A stretch of DNA of 64,000 bases from Streptomyces sp. NBC_01296 (GTDB taxonomy: Bacteria > Actinomycetota > Actinomycetes > Streptomycetales > Streptomycetaceae). The DNA is taken from positions 8,122,001 through 8,186,000 of the forward strand of contig NZ_CP130720.1 in assembly GCF_035984415.1 (NCBI RefSeq), in the 5' to 3' direction. The position numbers and the translations under genes are program-made. Every line of letters begins with the position of its first letter. Position 1 is the stretch's first letter. The notes below the pieces were generated by a model. That model ran no database searches, had not been told where the DNA came from, and worked only from the letters and a program-made list of their open reading frames with translations. Of this stretch, positions 8,230 through 18,274 are shown one piece after another.

Positions 8230-9069
8230 ATGTGTCGGTGGCTCGCGTATTCGGGAACCCCGCTTGTCCTTGAAACGATCCTGTACAAGCCAGAGCACTC
8301 CCTGATCGATCAGGGCCTCCACTCCCGTCTCGGTGTCGAGACGACCAACGGTGACGGATTCGGCATCGGCTGGTACGCGGAGAACTCGAGCAACCCCATC
8401 CCCGCGGTGGTACGCGACATCGGCCCGGTGTGGAGCAACCGCAACCTGCGTGAGATCGCGCAGCACGTCAAATCCCCGCTGCTCTTCGCTCACATACGGG
8501 CCTCGACGGGCACGGCGGTGCAGCAGACGAACTGTCACCCCTTCCGCCACGGCCACTGGATGTGGATGCACAACGGCTCCATCGCCGAATTCCACAAGCT
8601 GCGGCGGGAGCTCTGCCTGGCCGTGGACCCCGAGCTGTATGCCGACCTCGAGGGGTCCACGGACTCGGAGGTCATGTTCTTCCTCGCACTGACCTTCGGC
8701 CTGGACACCGACCCGCCGGGCGCGGTGGCCCGGATGGCGGGCCTGGTGGAGCGCGTCGGCCACGCCCACGGCGTCGCCGCGCCCCTGCAGATGACCGTCG
8801 CGGTGACCGACGGCTCGGCGGTCTGGGCCTTCCGTTACGCCAGCGAGGGCGTCGCCCGGTCGCTCTTCTACAGCACCAAGGTCGAATCCCTGCGCGCGCT
8901 GCACCCCGACATGCCCCTCCTGCGCGACGTGTCGGACGATACCCGCCTCATCGTGTCCGAGCCGCTGGGCGACCTGCCGGGGGCTTGGAACGAGGTACCC
9001 GAACACAGTTATGGCGTGGTTCGGGCAGGAGCGGACGATCTCCGCCCGTTCGCCCCCGTGCCGATGTGA
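8230..9069 (+). CDS. Class II glutamine amidotransferase (YafJ-like)
   Basis: 279 residues. Cys2 directly after the initiator Met is the N-terminal nucleophile. GDGFGIGWY, AHIRAST and NCHPF...WMHNGSI are the glutaminase pocket motifs. Only the glutaminase domain is present, as in YafJ and EgtC. None of the other ergothioneine genes adjoin it, so the acceptor of the released ammonia or amide is unknown. GAAGGGG precedes the ATG. It ends before a strong terminator-like hairpin. Confidence 0.88.
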   Translation: MCRWLAYSGTPLVLETILYKPEHSLIDQGLHSRLGVETTNGDGFGIGWYAENSSNPIPAVVRDIGPVWSNRNLREIAQHVKSPLLFAHIRASTGTAVQQTNCHPFRHGHWMWMHNGSIAEFHKLRRELCLAVDPELYADLEGSTDSEVMFFLALTFGLDTDPPGAVARMAGLVERVGHAHGVAAPLQMTVAVTDGSAVWAFRYASEGVARSLFYSTKVESLRALHPDMPLLRDVSDDTRLIVSEPLGDLPGAWNEVPEHSYGVVRAGADDLRPFAPVPM

Positions 9070-9295
9070 AGCGCCGCTCGCTACAGAGATCCCTTCAGGT
9101 AGACGCGTGTGTGCGTGACACGTGATGCGGACGCGGAGAAGGCGATCGACCGCGTCTCACTGGTCACCGACACCTCGAGGTGGTCCGGTCCACCGCAGCC
9201 GGCGATGCGCACCGCGCGCTTCGCTTCCGCGAGGTGTACCGCCGGCTCATCCCCTGCGGGTTGACGAGCTCCTGCACACCCGCCCGGTCGCCGCG

Positions 9296-9328
9296 TGCCG
9301 GAGCCGCGAGGGTCTTGCGGCTCCGGCA
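9296..9328. terminator. Bidirectional hairpin terminator
   Basis: Twelve-bp arms (TGCCGGAGCCGC and GCGGCTCCGGCA) with a 9-nt loop, placed between the convergent amidotransferase and carotenoid oxygenase genes. The remaining 9070-9295 shows no convincing gene. Confidence 0.7.
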
Positions 9329-9340
9329 GTCGGGTCGGGG

Positions 9341-10705
9341 TCAGGCCGTGGTGTCCTCCAGGGCGCTGTCGGGGATCCAGGAGCCGTGGAGTCCGGCGCT
9401 CACCCGGTGGGGCAGGTGGACGGTGGCGATGCGGTCGAGGCCGGAGGCGTCCAGAACCAGCAGCTGCGAGGCGTCCTGCTTGAGGTCGGACACGACGGTC
9501 AGCAGATAGCCGTCGTCCTCGGACGTGGCACGGGCGGCGGGGACGAACACGGCCTCGCCGGGCATGCGGGCGTCGCCCACCTGATGGATGCGGCGCGCTC
9601 CGGTGGTGCGGTCGTACTTGACGACACCGTAGCCGCCGAAGCCCTTCTCGTCGGGGAAGGAGATGGCGTACTGGTAGCGGTTCTCGGCGCCCAGGTAGTC
9701 CTCGTTGAGCGTCGGGAACTCCACCGGCAGGTCGTCGATGATCTGCTCGTCGACGGTACCGGCGGCCATGTCGAGCACCCAGCGGCGGGTGTAGGAGCGG
9801 GAGACGGGCTCGCTGCCGCGCCCGGGCGCGCCGACCCACCAGTTCCAGGACAGCCGGAAGCCCTCGCGGTCGACGGTGGGGCCTTCCAGGACGATCCGGC
9901 CCCGGCCGTCCTCGTAGGCGTTGGAGACGTGCAGCATGTTGCCCGGTTCGATGGAGAACCAGCGAACGTGCCGGGCGCCGTCGCCTCCCCGTGCCATGAC
10001 ACCGATGCGGGCGGGCTGCCGGTCACTCCAGCTGTAGGGGATGCCGGAGGACTCGGCGTGGTCGAAGGTGACGTTGCCCTCGACGAACACCACGTGGCGG
10101 CGGGTGACGGCGAAGTCGTGCTTGAGCGCGGCGGTCGCTCCCGGGACCTCGGCGCTGTGGATGATCTCGCCCTTGGCATCGGAGACGTAGTACGTCAGGA
10201 ACGGCGGGAACGGCGAGGACCCGAAGAAGTGGAGCTCCCCGGTCACCGGGTCCTCCTTGGGGTGCGCGGTCATCGCGCCGCGCAGCTTGCCGCCGAAGTC
10301 GTGGGCGCCGACCGTCTCCAGCTCCGGGGTGAGCTCGAAGGGCAGGTTCGCCTCGCAGAGCGCCAGGAGCCGTCCGGCGTGTTCGATGACGTGGGTGCCG
10401 GCGGCGCTGGCGGTCAGGTCGGGTCCGTGCTCGGTCATGTACGGAGCGCCGTCGAGGGCGGGGGTGTGCACCCAGCGGTTGCGGTACCACTCGGCGCGGC
10501 CTTCACGCAGCCGGATGCCGTGGACCATACCGCTGCCCTTGAACCAGTGGGTGGGGGTGATGCCGGGCTTGGGGTTGTGCCCGTTGCGGAGCAGCCGGCC
10601 GGTCAGTTCGGGGGGCAGGGTGCCCTCGACGGTGAGGCCGGTGGCGGTGACCTCCTCGGCGACGGGGGTGAAGTGGCCGGTCAGGTACGGCTTCGCAGTC
10701 GTCAT
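9341..10705 (-). CDS. Carotenoid oxygenase family protein
   Basis: 454 residues, normal for the carotenoid-cleavage/lignostilbene dioxygenase family. Four His expected to hold the catalytic Fe(II) are visible: H148 (AHPKED), H196 (KHDF), H259 (LHVSNAYED) and H440 (LHGSW). PPELTGRLLRNGHNP at the N-terminus and HWFKGSGMVHG are family blades. It cleaves a double bond in a carotenoid, stilbene or similar alkene; the substrate cannot be read from sequence. It lies 82 bp downstream of a DHA2 pump on the same strand, with an ATPase regulator further upstream, probably one transcription unit. Confidence 0.9.
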   Translation of the reverse strand: MTTAKPYLTGHFTPVAEEVTATGLTVEGTLPPELTGRLLRNGHNPKPGITPTHWFKGSGMVHGIRLREGRAEWYRNRWVHTPALDGAPYMTEHGPDLTASAAGTHVIEHAGRLLALCEANLPFELTPELETVGAHDFGGKLRGAMTAHPKEDPVTGELHFFGSSPFPPFLTYYVSDAKGEIIHSAEVPGATAALKHDFAVTRRHVVFVEGNVTFDHAESSGIPYSWSDRQPARIGVMARGGDGARHVRWFSIEPGNMLHVSNAYEDGRGRIVLEGPTVDREGFRLSWNWWVGAPGRGSEPVSRSYTRRWVLDMAAGTVDEQIIDDLPVEFPTLNEDYLGAENRYQYAISFPDEKGFGGYGVVKYDRTTGARRIHQVGDARMPGEAVFVPAARATSEDDGYLLTVVSDLKQDASQLLVLDASGLDRIATVHLPHRVSAGLHGSWIPDSALEDTTA

Positions 10706-10787
10706 GGCAGGAATCTCTTTCGTGGATGTGGTGCTTGGTCAGGAGAGGTGTTCAGTAAGGGATTTGAGGTAGGTAGGTAGGTCGAAC

Positions 10788-12281
10788 TCAGGGGATCGGG
10801 GAGGGCTGCGGACGGGAGGGTTGCGGATCGGACGCCGGGCGGGCGGCGGCTGCGGTTCGCGGGCCGGTGCAGCGGGCGAGGATCAGCGCGAGGAGCGCGG
10901 TGGCGGCCAGGACCGCGGCCGAGACCGTGAAGGCGGTGCGGTAGCCCGCGGTGAGCGCCTCCAAGTGCGGCTGGTGGACCGCGGCGTGCCCGGTGACGGA
11001 ACCGGCCAGGGTCGCCAGGGCAGCGAGGCCGATCGCGCCTCCGACCTGGCGGGTGGTGTTCACCAGGCCGCCGGCCAGCCCCGCGTCCTGCGGCGGGACG
11101 CCGTCCACGGCGAGTGCGGTGAGCTGGACGAAGGCGATGCTCAGGCCGAGGCCGACCAGGATGCTCGGACCGAGGACGTCCACGAGGTAGCTGCCGTGGG
11201 CGCTGATGCCGGACAGCCACAGCAGGCCGGCAGCCTCGGTGAACAGGGCCGCGGTCACCGTCGCGGTGGCGCCGATGCGCCGCGAGATGCGGGGCGCCAT
11301 GGCCGCGCCGAGCATATTGGCTCCGGCGAGCGGGAGTTGGCCCATACCCGTGGTCAGGGGATCCTCCCCGAGAACCTGTTGCTGGTAGAGCGGCAGGAAG
11401 AAGAACAGCGCGATCCACACGGACCCCAGCAGGGCCATCAGCAGGTTGCCGGCGGCGACCCTGCCGGTGGCGAACAGGCGCGGTGGTATGAGCGCGTTCG
11501 GCCGGCGAAGCTCGATCACGGCGAAGGCTGCGAGCAGTGTGCCGGCTCCGACGAGCGAGCCCAGCACCCCGGCATCCGACCAGCCGGCGCCGCGTGCGGT
11601 GGTCAGTCCCCAGACCAGGCAGGTCAGGGCCAGGGTGATGACGGCGGTGCCCAGCAGGTCGAACCGCCCGTCCTTGCGCCCCGGCGCCCGTGGCACCAGC
11701 GTCGCCACGGCGGCCAGGACCAGCGCCGCCCCGAGCGCCACGGAGTGGAAGATCCAGGGCCAGCCCCACGCCTGGGTGAGGACACCACCCAGCAGGACGC
11801 CGCCTGCCCCTCCCGCTCCGGAAACCGCGCCCCACACCCCCAGCGCCCTGCCCCGCCCGGGTCCGGGCGGGAACAGGTCCATCGCCAGGGCGAGCGCGGC
11901 CGGGGCGATGGCCGCGGCGCCGAGGCCCTGAACGGCACGGGCCGCGATCAGGACGCTCGCGGATGCGGCCACTCCCGCTGCCAGTGACGCCGCCGCGAAC
12001 AGCGCGAGGCCGAAGACCAGCACCCGACGGCGGCCGAGGAGATCGGCCGCCCGGCCGCCCGCGAGGAGCAGCGCCCCGAACGCCAGGCCGTAGGCGTTGA
12101 CCACCCAGGTGGTCCCGCCGTCAGAGAGACCCACCCCGGCGCGGATCTGCGGGAGCGCCACGTTCACGATGGAAGTGGCGAGCATGACGGTGAACTGAGC
12201 GGCGGCCAGCGCCGCGAGCGTGATACCCGGCCGGGGAGCTCGAGCAGCTGCCCGGTCCGTCTGCGTGTGTGCGACGTTCAT
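10788..12281 (-). CDS. DHA2-family MFS transporter
   Basis: 497 residues from the ATG at 12281 (MNVAHTQ; the longer upstream reading is unlikely). About 14 helices. TSIVNVALP in helix 1, GGRAADLLGRRR (motif A) and the GAGGAGGVLLGG region (motif C) are typical of actinomycete drug efflux pumps. It is positioned between the ATPase regulator and the carotenoid oxygenase, all on the minus strand. It may export the oxygenase product or a related toxic compound (inference). Confidence 0.87.
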   Translation of the reverse strand: MNVAHTQTDRAAARAPRPGITLAALAAAQFTVMLATSIVNVALPQIRAGVGLSDGGTTWVVNAYGLAFGALLLAGGRAADLLGRRRVLVFGLALFAAASLAAGVAASASVLIAARAVQGLGAAAIAPAALALAMDLFPPGPGRGRALGVWGAVSGAGGAGGVLLGGVLTQAWGWPWIFHSVALGAALVLAAVATLVPRAPGRKDGRFDLLGTAVITLALTCLVWGLTTARGAGWSDAGVLGSLVGAGTLLAAFAVIELRRPNALIPPRLFATGRVAAGNLLMALLGSVWIALFFFLPLYQQQVLGEDPLTTGMGQLPLAGANMLGAAMAPRISRRIGATATVTAALFTEAAGLLWLSGISAHGSYLVDVLGPSILVGLGLSIAFVQLTALAVDGVPPQDAGLAGGLVNTTRQVGGAIGLAALATLAGSVTGHAAVHQPHLEALTAGYRTAFTVSAAVLAATALLALILARCTGPRTAAAARPASDPQPSRPQPSPIP

Positions 12282-12394
12282 GCGCCACAGACTCGTGTCG
12301 GGCGGTGTCCACTCTCCAGGCCCGGCAGTGCCGGGCGCTGTCCACTCCTGTCCGCACCTGTCCACCCGGCCCTGCCGAGGCCACGCCCCTGCTG

Positions 12395-14404
12395 CTACCG
12401 GGAGCCGTGCAGCTCCTGCTGCCACAGCGCTTCGCAGAGCAGGTCCAGCCCCTGTCGCACGTGGCGACGGTAGGTGCCGTACGGAAGACCGAGGCGGCGG
12501 GCGGCGGCTTCCTGGGTGGGCGCACCGGAGAAGTAGCCCGCTGCCAGGGCCTCGCGGGCGCGTACGCCGCGCGGGTCACGGGCGAGGTCGTCGACCGCCT
12601 GGCGCAGCAGGGCACGCAACTCCCCTACAGGATCGCCGAAGTCGGCCGCGAGGCGGGTGCGCAGCAGGGCGCAGGCGGCGAAGGCGCCGGCATCGCGCCA
12701 GTAGGCCAGCGCTTCGCGCACGGCCTGGTCGAACGTGGTACGCGAAATGGGCGACGGTCCGGCCGGCACGGGCGGCACGGGCGGTTCGGTGGCCGAGATG
12801 AAGCGTTGAAGCCATGCCTCCACGGGTATCTGACGCCAGTCGACGCCGAACAGCCCGTAGGTGTGCTCGCCGACCCGCGGGCGCGCCCCGGTGTCGCTGA
12901 GGGTGCCCTTGACGCGCTCGGCCCAGGTCTCGGCGTCCCGGAAGACGGCGAAGCCGTAGGCGCGACCACGGGCGCGCGCCGCCTCCGCCTGGGCCCGGGA
13001 ACTGCTCAGGTCGATGACGCGCGAGGGAACCTGGTACCGCTCGGGGTAGATCGAGAAGCGGCTGACGCCGATGTGTTCGCCGGGGCTCACCGGCGCGATG
13101 GCATCGGTGTATTGCCACGCGGCGGCGACGACGGGATCGGAGGCCAGGTCCCGGGGGTCGGGTGGGGCCGGCAGAGCCAGCCGGGCCGTGAACGCCACGA
13201 TCCGGCCCGTGTCCACGAGACGGTAGACGCTGAAGGCCTGCGGCTGGCGCTGCGCCCAATAGCGGACCAGTTCCGCGGAGGCGGCCCCCTCGGTCTCCTC
13301 GGCCATGCGCAGCACGGCATCGATGTCATCCGGGTGCAGAGGACGGTCGTGCACCTCGTCCTCGCGGGACCAGGAGCGCAGCCGGGCCAGGGTCTCACCC
13401 TCGCGGAAGAGGTAGAAGAGCTCGTCGGTGACGGTCCACACCCGCTCCTCGGGTGCCTCGCGCAGGATGCGCAGGTACTCGTCCGCCAGGCGCTGGCGCA
13501 TCGCCTCGAAGGCGTTGGGTGCTCGCCAGCGCAGGTCGGCGGCCAGCGTCTCGCGTGCGGCGTCGTGCGGGTGGAGGCCCCGGTGCGTGGACTCCATGAA
13601 GGGCAGGTCCCGCAGCCAGGAGAAGAGCAGATGGGCATCCTCGCCGGGCAGCACAGCGGCGAGCAGTTCCTCGGACGTCGAGTGGGCCTGCGCCGCCACC
13701 TCGAGGGCGCGGCGGTGGACCGCCGTGGGCACCTCCCCGATCAGCCCCGCCAGCAGGGTGCGCAGGACGTCCGCCGTGGGGGCCCAGATCTCCTCCCTGC
13801 CGCAGCCCGCCGATCCTGCCGCGGCCGCGAGGGACAGGGCCAACGGGTTGCCTCCGGCGAAGCGGAGCACCCGGTCGCGTAGTTCGGGCCGGATCCGGGC
13901 CGCCACCAGCAGGCTCCGGGCCTGCTCCTCGGAGAACGGCTCCAGTTCGGTGACGTGCAGGAGCCGGGACCAGGCGGGGTCGGCGGTCCACTGCGGCTGC
14001 GGAGCGCGCCGGCCGGCGAGGACGACCAGGGTGTCGTCCGCTGCGCGGGGCAGGAAGTGGTGCCACAGCCAGCTCTCCAGCCACTGGCAGTGCTCGAAGG
14101 AGTCCACGAACAGGACGGTGCCCGGAACATCGAGGAAGGGACCGGCGGCGTGCTCGAAGTCGGCCGGGTCCCGGCTGACGAACCGGCCGTCGAGTTCGAC
14201 GAGCAGCCGTCCGGCCGTACGGGCGTGGTCGGCCAGGCGCCGCAGCAGCGTCGACTTCCCGATGCCGCCCGGCCCGCACACGTAGAACGCGAACGGCGCG
14301 TGCGGATCGCCTGCCAAGGCCTCCCCGAACAATCCGAGTTCATCGTCCCGGCCGATGAAGGCCCGTACGCGCGCTCTGCTCAGTCTTTCCCCCACGGACA
14401 CCAT
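12395..14404 (-). CDS. Large ATP-binding (STAND/AAA-like) regulator with C-terminal HTH
   Basis: 669 residues. Walker A GPGGIGKS lies at 44-51 and a Walker B-like TVLFVDS follows near 100, in an ORC/NACHT-like NTPase of about 350 residues. The middle part has no recognised motif. The C-terminus (about 625-665) reads EAAARRLGLPYGTYRRHV and looks like a helix-turn-helix. Such proteins act as signal-responsive regulators. It precedes the MFS pump and carotenoid oxygenase on the same strand (113-bp gap), so local control of that unit is plausible. ATG at 14404. Confidence 0.75.
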   Translation of the reverse strand: MVSVGERLSRARVRAFIGRDDELGLFGEALAGDPHAPFAFYVCGPGGIGKSTLLRRLADHARTAGRLLVELDGRFVSRDPADFEHAAGPFLDVPGTVLFVDSFEHCQWLESWLWHHFLPRAADDTLVVLAGRRAPQPQWTADPAWSRLLHVTELEPFSEEQARSLLVAARIRPELRDRVLRFAGGNPLALSLAAAAGSAGCGREEIWAPTADVLRTLLAGLIGEVPTAVHRRALEVAAQAHSTSEELLAAVLPGEDAHLLFSWLRDLPFMESTHRGLHPHDAARETLAADLRWRAPNAFEAMRQRLADEYLRILREAPEERVWTVTDELFYLFREGETLARLRSWSREDEVHDRPLHPDDIDAVLRMAEETEGAASAELVRYWAQRQPQAFSVYRLVDTGRIVAFTARLALPAPPDPRDLASDPVVAAAWQYTDAIAPVSPGEHIGVSRFSIYPERYQVPSRVIDLSSSRAQAEAARARGRAYGFAVFRDAETWAERVKGTLSDTGARPRVGEHTYGLFGVDWRQIPVEAWLQRFISATEPPVPPVPAGPSPISRTTFDQAVREALAYWRDAGAFAACALLRTRLAADFGDPVGELRALLRQAVDDLARDPRGVRAREALAAGYFSGAPTQEAAARRLGLPYGTYRRHVRQGLDLLCEALWQQELHGSR

Positions 14405-14505
14405 GGCGGCTCCCGTCCTCCTCGTGCACCACCCGGATCCGACCGGTCGAACGGAAATCCTAAGGGACGGGGGCCTTCACCAAGCAAGGCGCATGGAAGC
14501 CCTGT

Positions 14506-15573
14506 TCATCTCACTACGGGGGTGAAGTCCAGCGACAGAGAGACGGGGCCTCGGGTGTACAGGCCGGCCTCCCGGTAGCGGAAGCCGGGGCTGTAGCGCA
14601 CCTGGTCGAGTACGGGCAGGAGCATCGACGCGACGGTCTCGATCTCGGCGCGCGCGAATGCCGCGCCGACGCACTGGTGGAGTCCGGTACCGAAGGCCAG
14701 GTGCTGGGCGGCCGCGGTGAAGGAGCGGGCGGCGCCGAGGTCCGGGCGGTGGATGTCGAAGGCGTCCGGGGCGGTGAAGGCTTCGGGGTCGCGGTTGGCC
14801 GCGCCGATCATGCAGAAGACGGTGGCACCTGCCGGGACGGTGGCGCCGGCGAACACGGAGTTCTCCTCGGCCTGGCGGGGAATGAGCTGGACCGGCGGGG
14901 TGTAGCGCAGGGTCTCGGCGATCGCGGCGGCCAGCAGGTCCGGGTCCCGGCGGACCTGCTCCATCTGCTCGGGGTGGTCGATCAGGTGCTTGAAGAGCAG
15001 GGCGAGCGTCTTGTCCGCGGGCTCGGTGGAGGCGGCCAGAACGTTGATGATCAGTGCCGTCACGTCACGATTGCTCATGGCGATTCCGTCGAACTCGGCG
15101 GTGCACAGCTTCGATATCAGGTCGTCGCCGGGTTGCCGGCGCCGCTGTTCGATGACGGGGAGGAGGTGGGCCTCCAACTGCTCGGCGCAGTCCATGCAGT
15201 GCCGGCGGCGCTCGGGGGTGAGGGTCATGCTGGTGATGAACTCGGCGACCCCGCTGTGCCAGGCGGCCACCTGTCTCCAGTCCTGTCTGTCCAGACCGAG
15301 GACGTCGAGCGTCACCTGGACGGCGAGGGGCTTGCCGAAGTCGTTGACCAGGTCCATCCGGCCCTGCGCAAGGAAAGGGGCCATGAGTTCGGCGGCGTTG
15401 GCGTGGATGGCGCGTATCTGGTTCCGGAGGGCCTGGCCGGTGAAGCCCCGTACGACGATCTTTCGCTTGGCGGTGTGCTCGGCCCCGGTCATCTGGGCGA
15501 GGACCGGCCCGCGCATGACCGGCTCGGCGCGCACCTGCAGCGTCTCGGTGGTGAACGCTTCATGGTCGGTCAT
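14506..15573 (-). pseudogene. Cytochrome P450, 5'-truncated at a rearrangement junction
   Basis: 355 residues align with the bacterial P450 from about the B/C helix onward: VMRGPVLAQMTGAEHTAKR, the I-helix AASTEPADKT, the ETLRYTPP (ExxR) block and the heme loop FGTGLHQCVG with its Cys ligand. The usual N-terminal 60-80 residues are missing. Homology stops exactly at codon 15571-15573, where phospholipase C sequence begins on the other strand. The frame stays open across the junction but as antisense of the phospholipase, so no proper start or promoter is present. Probably non-functional. The deeper family is not assigned. Confidence 0.85.
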
Positions 15574-15576
15574 ATG
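15571..15576. other. Head-to-head rearrangement (or chimera) junction at CATATG
   Basis: CATATG separates the P450 (leftward) from the phospholipase C (rightward). Both genes lack their 5' portions and homology to each ends within these six bases. This fits an inversion, a deletion fusion at short microhomology, or an assembly chimera. Confidence 0.75.
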
Positions 15577-17223
15577 GCCCACCTGACGCGCGACGACATC
15601 CCGTTCCACTACGCCCTCGCCGACACGTTCACCCTCTGCGACGCCTACCACTGCTCGTTCATCGGCTCGACCGACCCCAACCGCTACTACCTCTGGTCGG
15701 GCCACACCGGCAACGACGGCAAGGGCGGCGGCCCGGTCCTCAACAACGCCGAGGCCGGCTACGGCTGGACCACCTACCCGGAGCGCCTGGAGGCGGCCGG
15801 CATCTCCTGGAAGGTCTACCAGGACATCGGCAACGGCCTCGACGCCGCCGGTTCCTGGGGCTGGATCAACGACGCCTTCCGCGGCAACTACGGCGACAAC
15901 TCGCTGCTCTACTTCAACAACTACCGGGGCGCGCAGCCCGGCAACCCGCTGTACGACAAGGCCCGCACCGGCACCGACGCCAGGACCGGCGAGGGCTACT
16001 TCGACAAGCTGCGCGCCGACGTCACCGCCGGCACCCTGCCCCAGATCTCCTGGATCGCCGCCCCCGAGGCCTTCAGCGAGCACTCCAACTGGCCGGCCAA
16101 CTTCGGCGCCTGGTACATCGCGCAGGTGCTGGACGCGCTGACCGCGAACCCCGACGTGTGGGCCCGTACCGCGCTGTTCGTCACCTACGACGAGAACGAC
16201 GGCTTCTTCGACCACGTCGTCCCGCCGTACGCCCCCGCGGACGCCAACCAGGGCCTGTCGACCGTACCGACCGCGCTCGACGTCTTCCCCGGCAAGGCCG
16301 GCTATGTCGCCGGCCCGTACGGTCTGGGCCCGCGCGTGCCGATGCTCGTGGTCTCGCCGTGGAGCACCGGCGGCTACTCCTGCTCCGAGACCTTCGACCA
16401 CACCTCCGTCATCCGCTTCATGGAGAAGCGCTTCGGTGTGCAGGAGCCCAACATCTCGCCCTGGCGCCGCGCCGTCTGCGGTGACCTGACCTCCGCCTTC
16501 GACTTCGCCCGCACGGACACCGGCACGGTCCGGCTGCCCGACACCGGCCGCTGGGAGCCGCAGGACCGCGAGCGGCACCCCGACTTCCGGGCCACCCCGC
16601 CGGCGGTGGCGGCCATGCCGCGCCAGGAGAAGGGCATGTGCCCCACCCGCCCGCTGAAGTACGCCCCGTACGTGGACGGCGCCGCACTCACCGACGAGGG
16701 CAAGTTCCGCCTGACGTTCAGCGGCGGCCCGGACCTGGGCGCGCAGTTCTACGTCACCTCCGGCAACCGGACCGACGCCCCCTGGACGTACACCACCGAG
16801 GCCGGCAAGTCGATCGCGGACGCCTGGAACACCCGCTACTCGGCCGGTGTCACCGACCTGACCGTCCACGGCCCCAACGGCTTCCTGCGCGGCTTCCGCA
16901 ACCCCGGCACCACCCCCGGTCCCGAGGTCACGGCCCGCCACAACGCCACCACGGGGAACCTGGACCTCATGCTCACCAACGCCGGGGCGTCGACCGCGAC
17001 GCTCACGGTCACCAACGCCTACGGTGGCGGGCCGAAGCGCCTCACGGTCGCCAAGGGCGCCACCGTCACGTACAGCGTTCCCCTGAAGAACACGCGGCGC
17101 TGGTACGACGTGACGGTCACCGCATCCGAATCCCCGGACTTCCGCCGCCGCTTCGCCGGTAAGGTCGAAACCGGCGCGGCCGGCCTCTCGGACCCGGCGA
17201 TCCTGACGGACCAGTCCTCCTGA
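15574..17223 (+). pseudogene. Phosphocholine-specific phospholipase C, 5'-truncated
   Basis: 549 residues beginning at MAHLTRDDIPFHYALAD, an internal motif of the bacterial non-hemolytic PLC/acid phosphatase family. Also present are DAYHCSFIGSTDPNRYY, TYPERLEAAGISW, FVTYDENDGFFDHV and the two C-terminal domains of Streptomyces PLC. Full-length proteins have about 680-690 residues with a Tat signal; roughly the first 140-165, including the Tat signal and the NRSFDHYFG catalytic block, are missing. The cut coincides with the P450 junction. Without signal and catalytic N-terminus it is expected to be inactive, although the remaining frame is intact, suggesting a recent event. Confidence 0.88.
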
Positions 17224-17474
17224 CCCGAGCCGCCCCGCCTGCCGAGCGCGGCCCTGCCCGGGCCCGCTTCGGCGTCGGGACGATCACCGGATCGGCCTGA
17301 TCACCCCGGTCCCGGCCTCCTGCGCGCAGCGGCCGTGCTGCCGCGTGCCGGTGCCGTCCCAGCGCCTCATTCGTGGATTCGGGCGTGCCGACGGTGCCGG
17401 CTGAGGCATCGTCGTACTCAGGCACCCCTGCCCGGGGTGTCCGCAAACGGCGGGCTGGTTGCTGGAGGGGTGTC

Positions 17475-18083
17475 ATGGGCGAGCGGGAGACGTGGACGAC
17501 GGAGGAGTTCGGCACCTCGCACGAGGGTGCGGTCGGAGTGCTCCTGGCCGACGGCAGCGTGCCGGCCCCGGCCCATTTCGACACCGGGTCGGGACCCCAC
17601 GTGCAATCGACTTCGCAGTGGAGCGTCTATGACGGCCGCTTCCCCCGTGTGCCGCGGGCGGCCGCGCTGCGTGCGGTGTGCTCCTGCGGCTGGGCGGGAC
17701 CCGAGCACCGGCTGGACTGGGAGGCGATCGGCGAGCAGGAACTCGCCGAGGCCGCCGACGACGAGGCGGATGCCTGCGTGCGGGACTGGGACGGGCACAC
17801 CACCGCAGTCGAGGCGACGACCGTCCCCCTGCCGGACAGCCTCACCGCCCTTCTGGAGCGCCTCGAGGAGGAGATCGACCAGCTGGCCAAGACCTCCCCC
17901 GTCGCGGCGGTACGAGCCGCCCGGCGGACGCAGATCACGGCCGAGCGGGCCGGCTACTGGGCCGCTCGCGCCACACGGCAGGACCTGAACGCCGCCGAGG
18001 CCGCCGCCGCGCTCGGCCTCGACGAGGACGCCGCGCGCAAGGAGCTGGCACGCTTCGGCCACTGGAGCCCCTACTCCGGCTGA
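17475..18083 (+). CDS. Hypothetical protein
   Basis: 202 residues. GGAGGGG lies 4 nt before the ATG. The middle has an AVCSCGWAGPEHRLDW segment (two Cys in a CSCGW turn) often seen in actinomycete proteins of unknown role. A coiled-coil-like Glu/Leu stretch follows at about 118-135, and the C-terminal AAEAAAALGLDEDAARKEL resembles a helix-turn-helix. It stands alone; no function can be given. Confidence 0.7.
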   Translation: MGERETWTTEEFGTSHEGAVGVLLADGSVPAPAHFDTGSGPHVQSTSQWSVYDGRFPRVPRAAALRAVCSCGWAGPEHRLDWEAIGEQELAEAADDEADACVRDWDGHTTAVEATTVPLPDSLTALLERLEEEIDQLAKTSPVAAVRAARRTQITAERAGYWAARATRQDLNAAEAAAALGLDEDAARKELARFGHWSPYSG

Positions 18084-18274
18084 ACGACCGACTCGCCCGC
18101 GGGCATCGCCCCGAGCCGCCGCCCCCCCCCGAAGTGATCTGGCGCATTTCAGAATGTCCGATTTTCGATCATGGTCGGGGGAACACAGCGCGCCTTCCCG
18201 TCAGTTCACTGAAGCGAACCGGGGCGAGCCGCACGACTTGTCCTGGACCGGTAGACCACTGGCAAGGAGAAACC

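Noticed and set aside
9081..9250. Possible small minus-strand gene ending in THTRVYLKGSL
   Set aside because: Only weak GTG starts without a ribosome-binding site and no recognisable family.
10768..10784. Tandem GGTA microrepeat
   Set aside because: About three copies of a tetranucleotide between two genes; below any useful significance.
15574..16941. Minus-strand extension of the P450 frame across the phospholipase gene
   Set aside because: Reads antisense of the PLC coding sequence with no P450 homology; it only shows that the frame is open by chance past the junction.
14506..17223. Mobile element at the P450/PLC junction
   Set aside because: No transposase, terminal repeats or target duplication are visible; only the CATATG junction.
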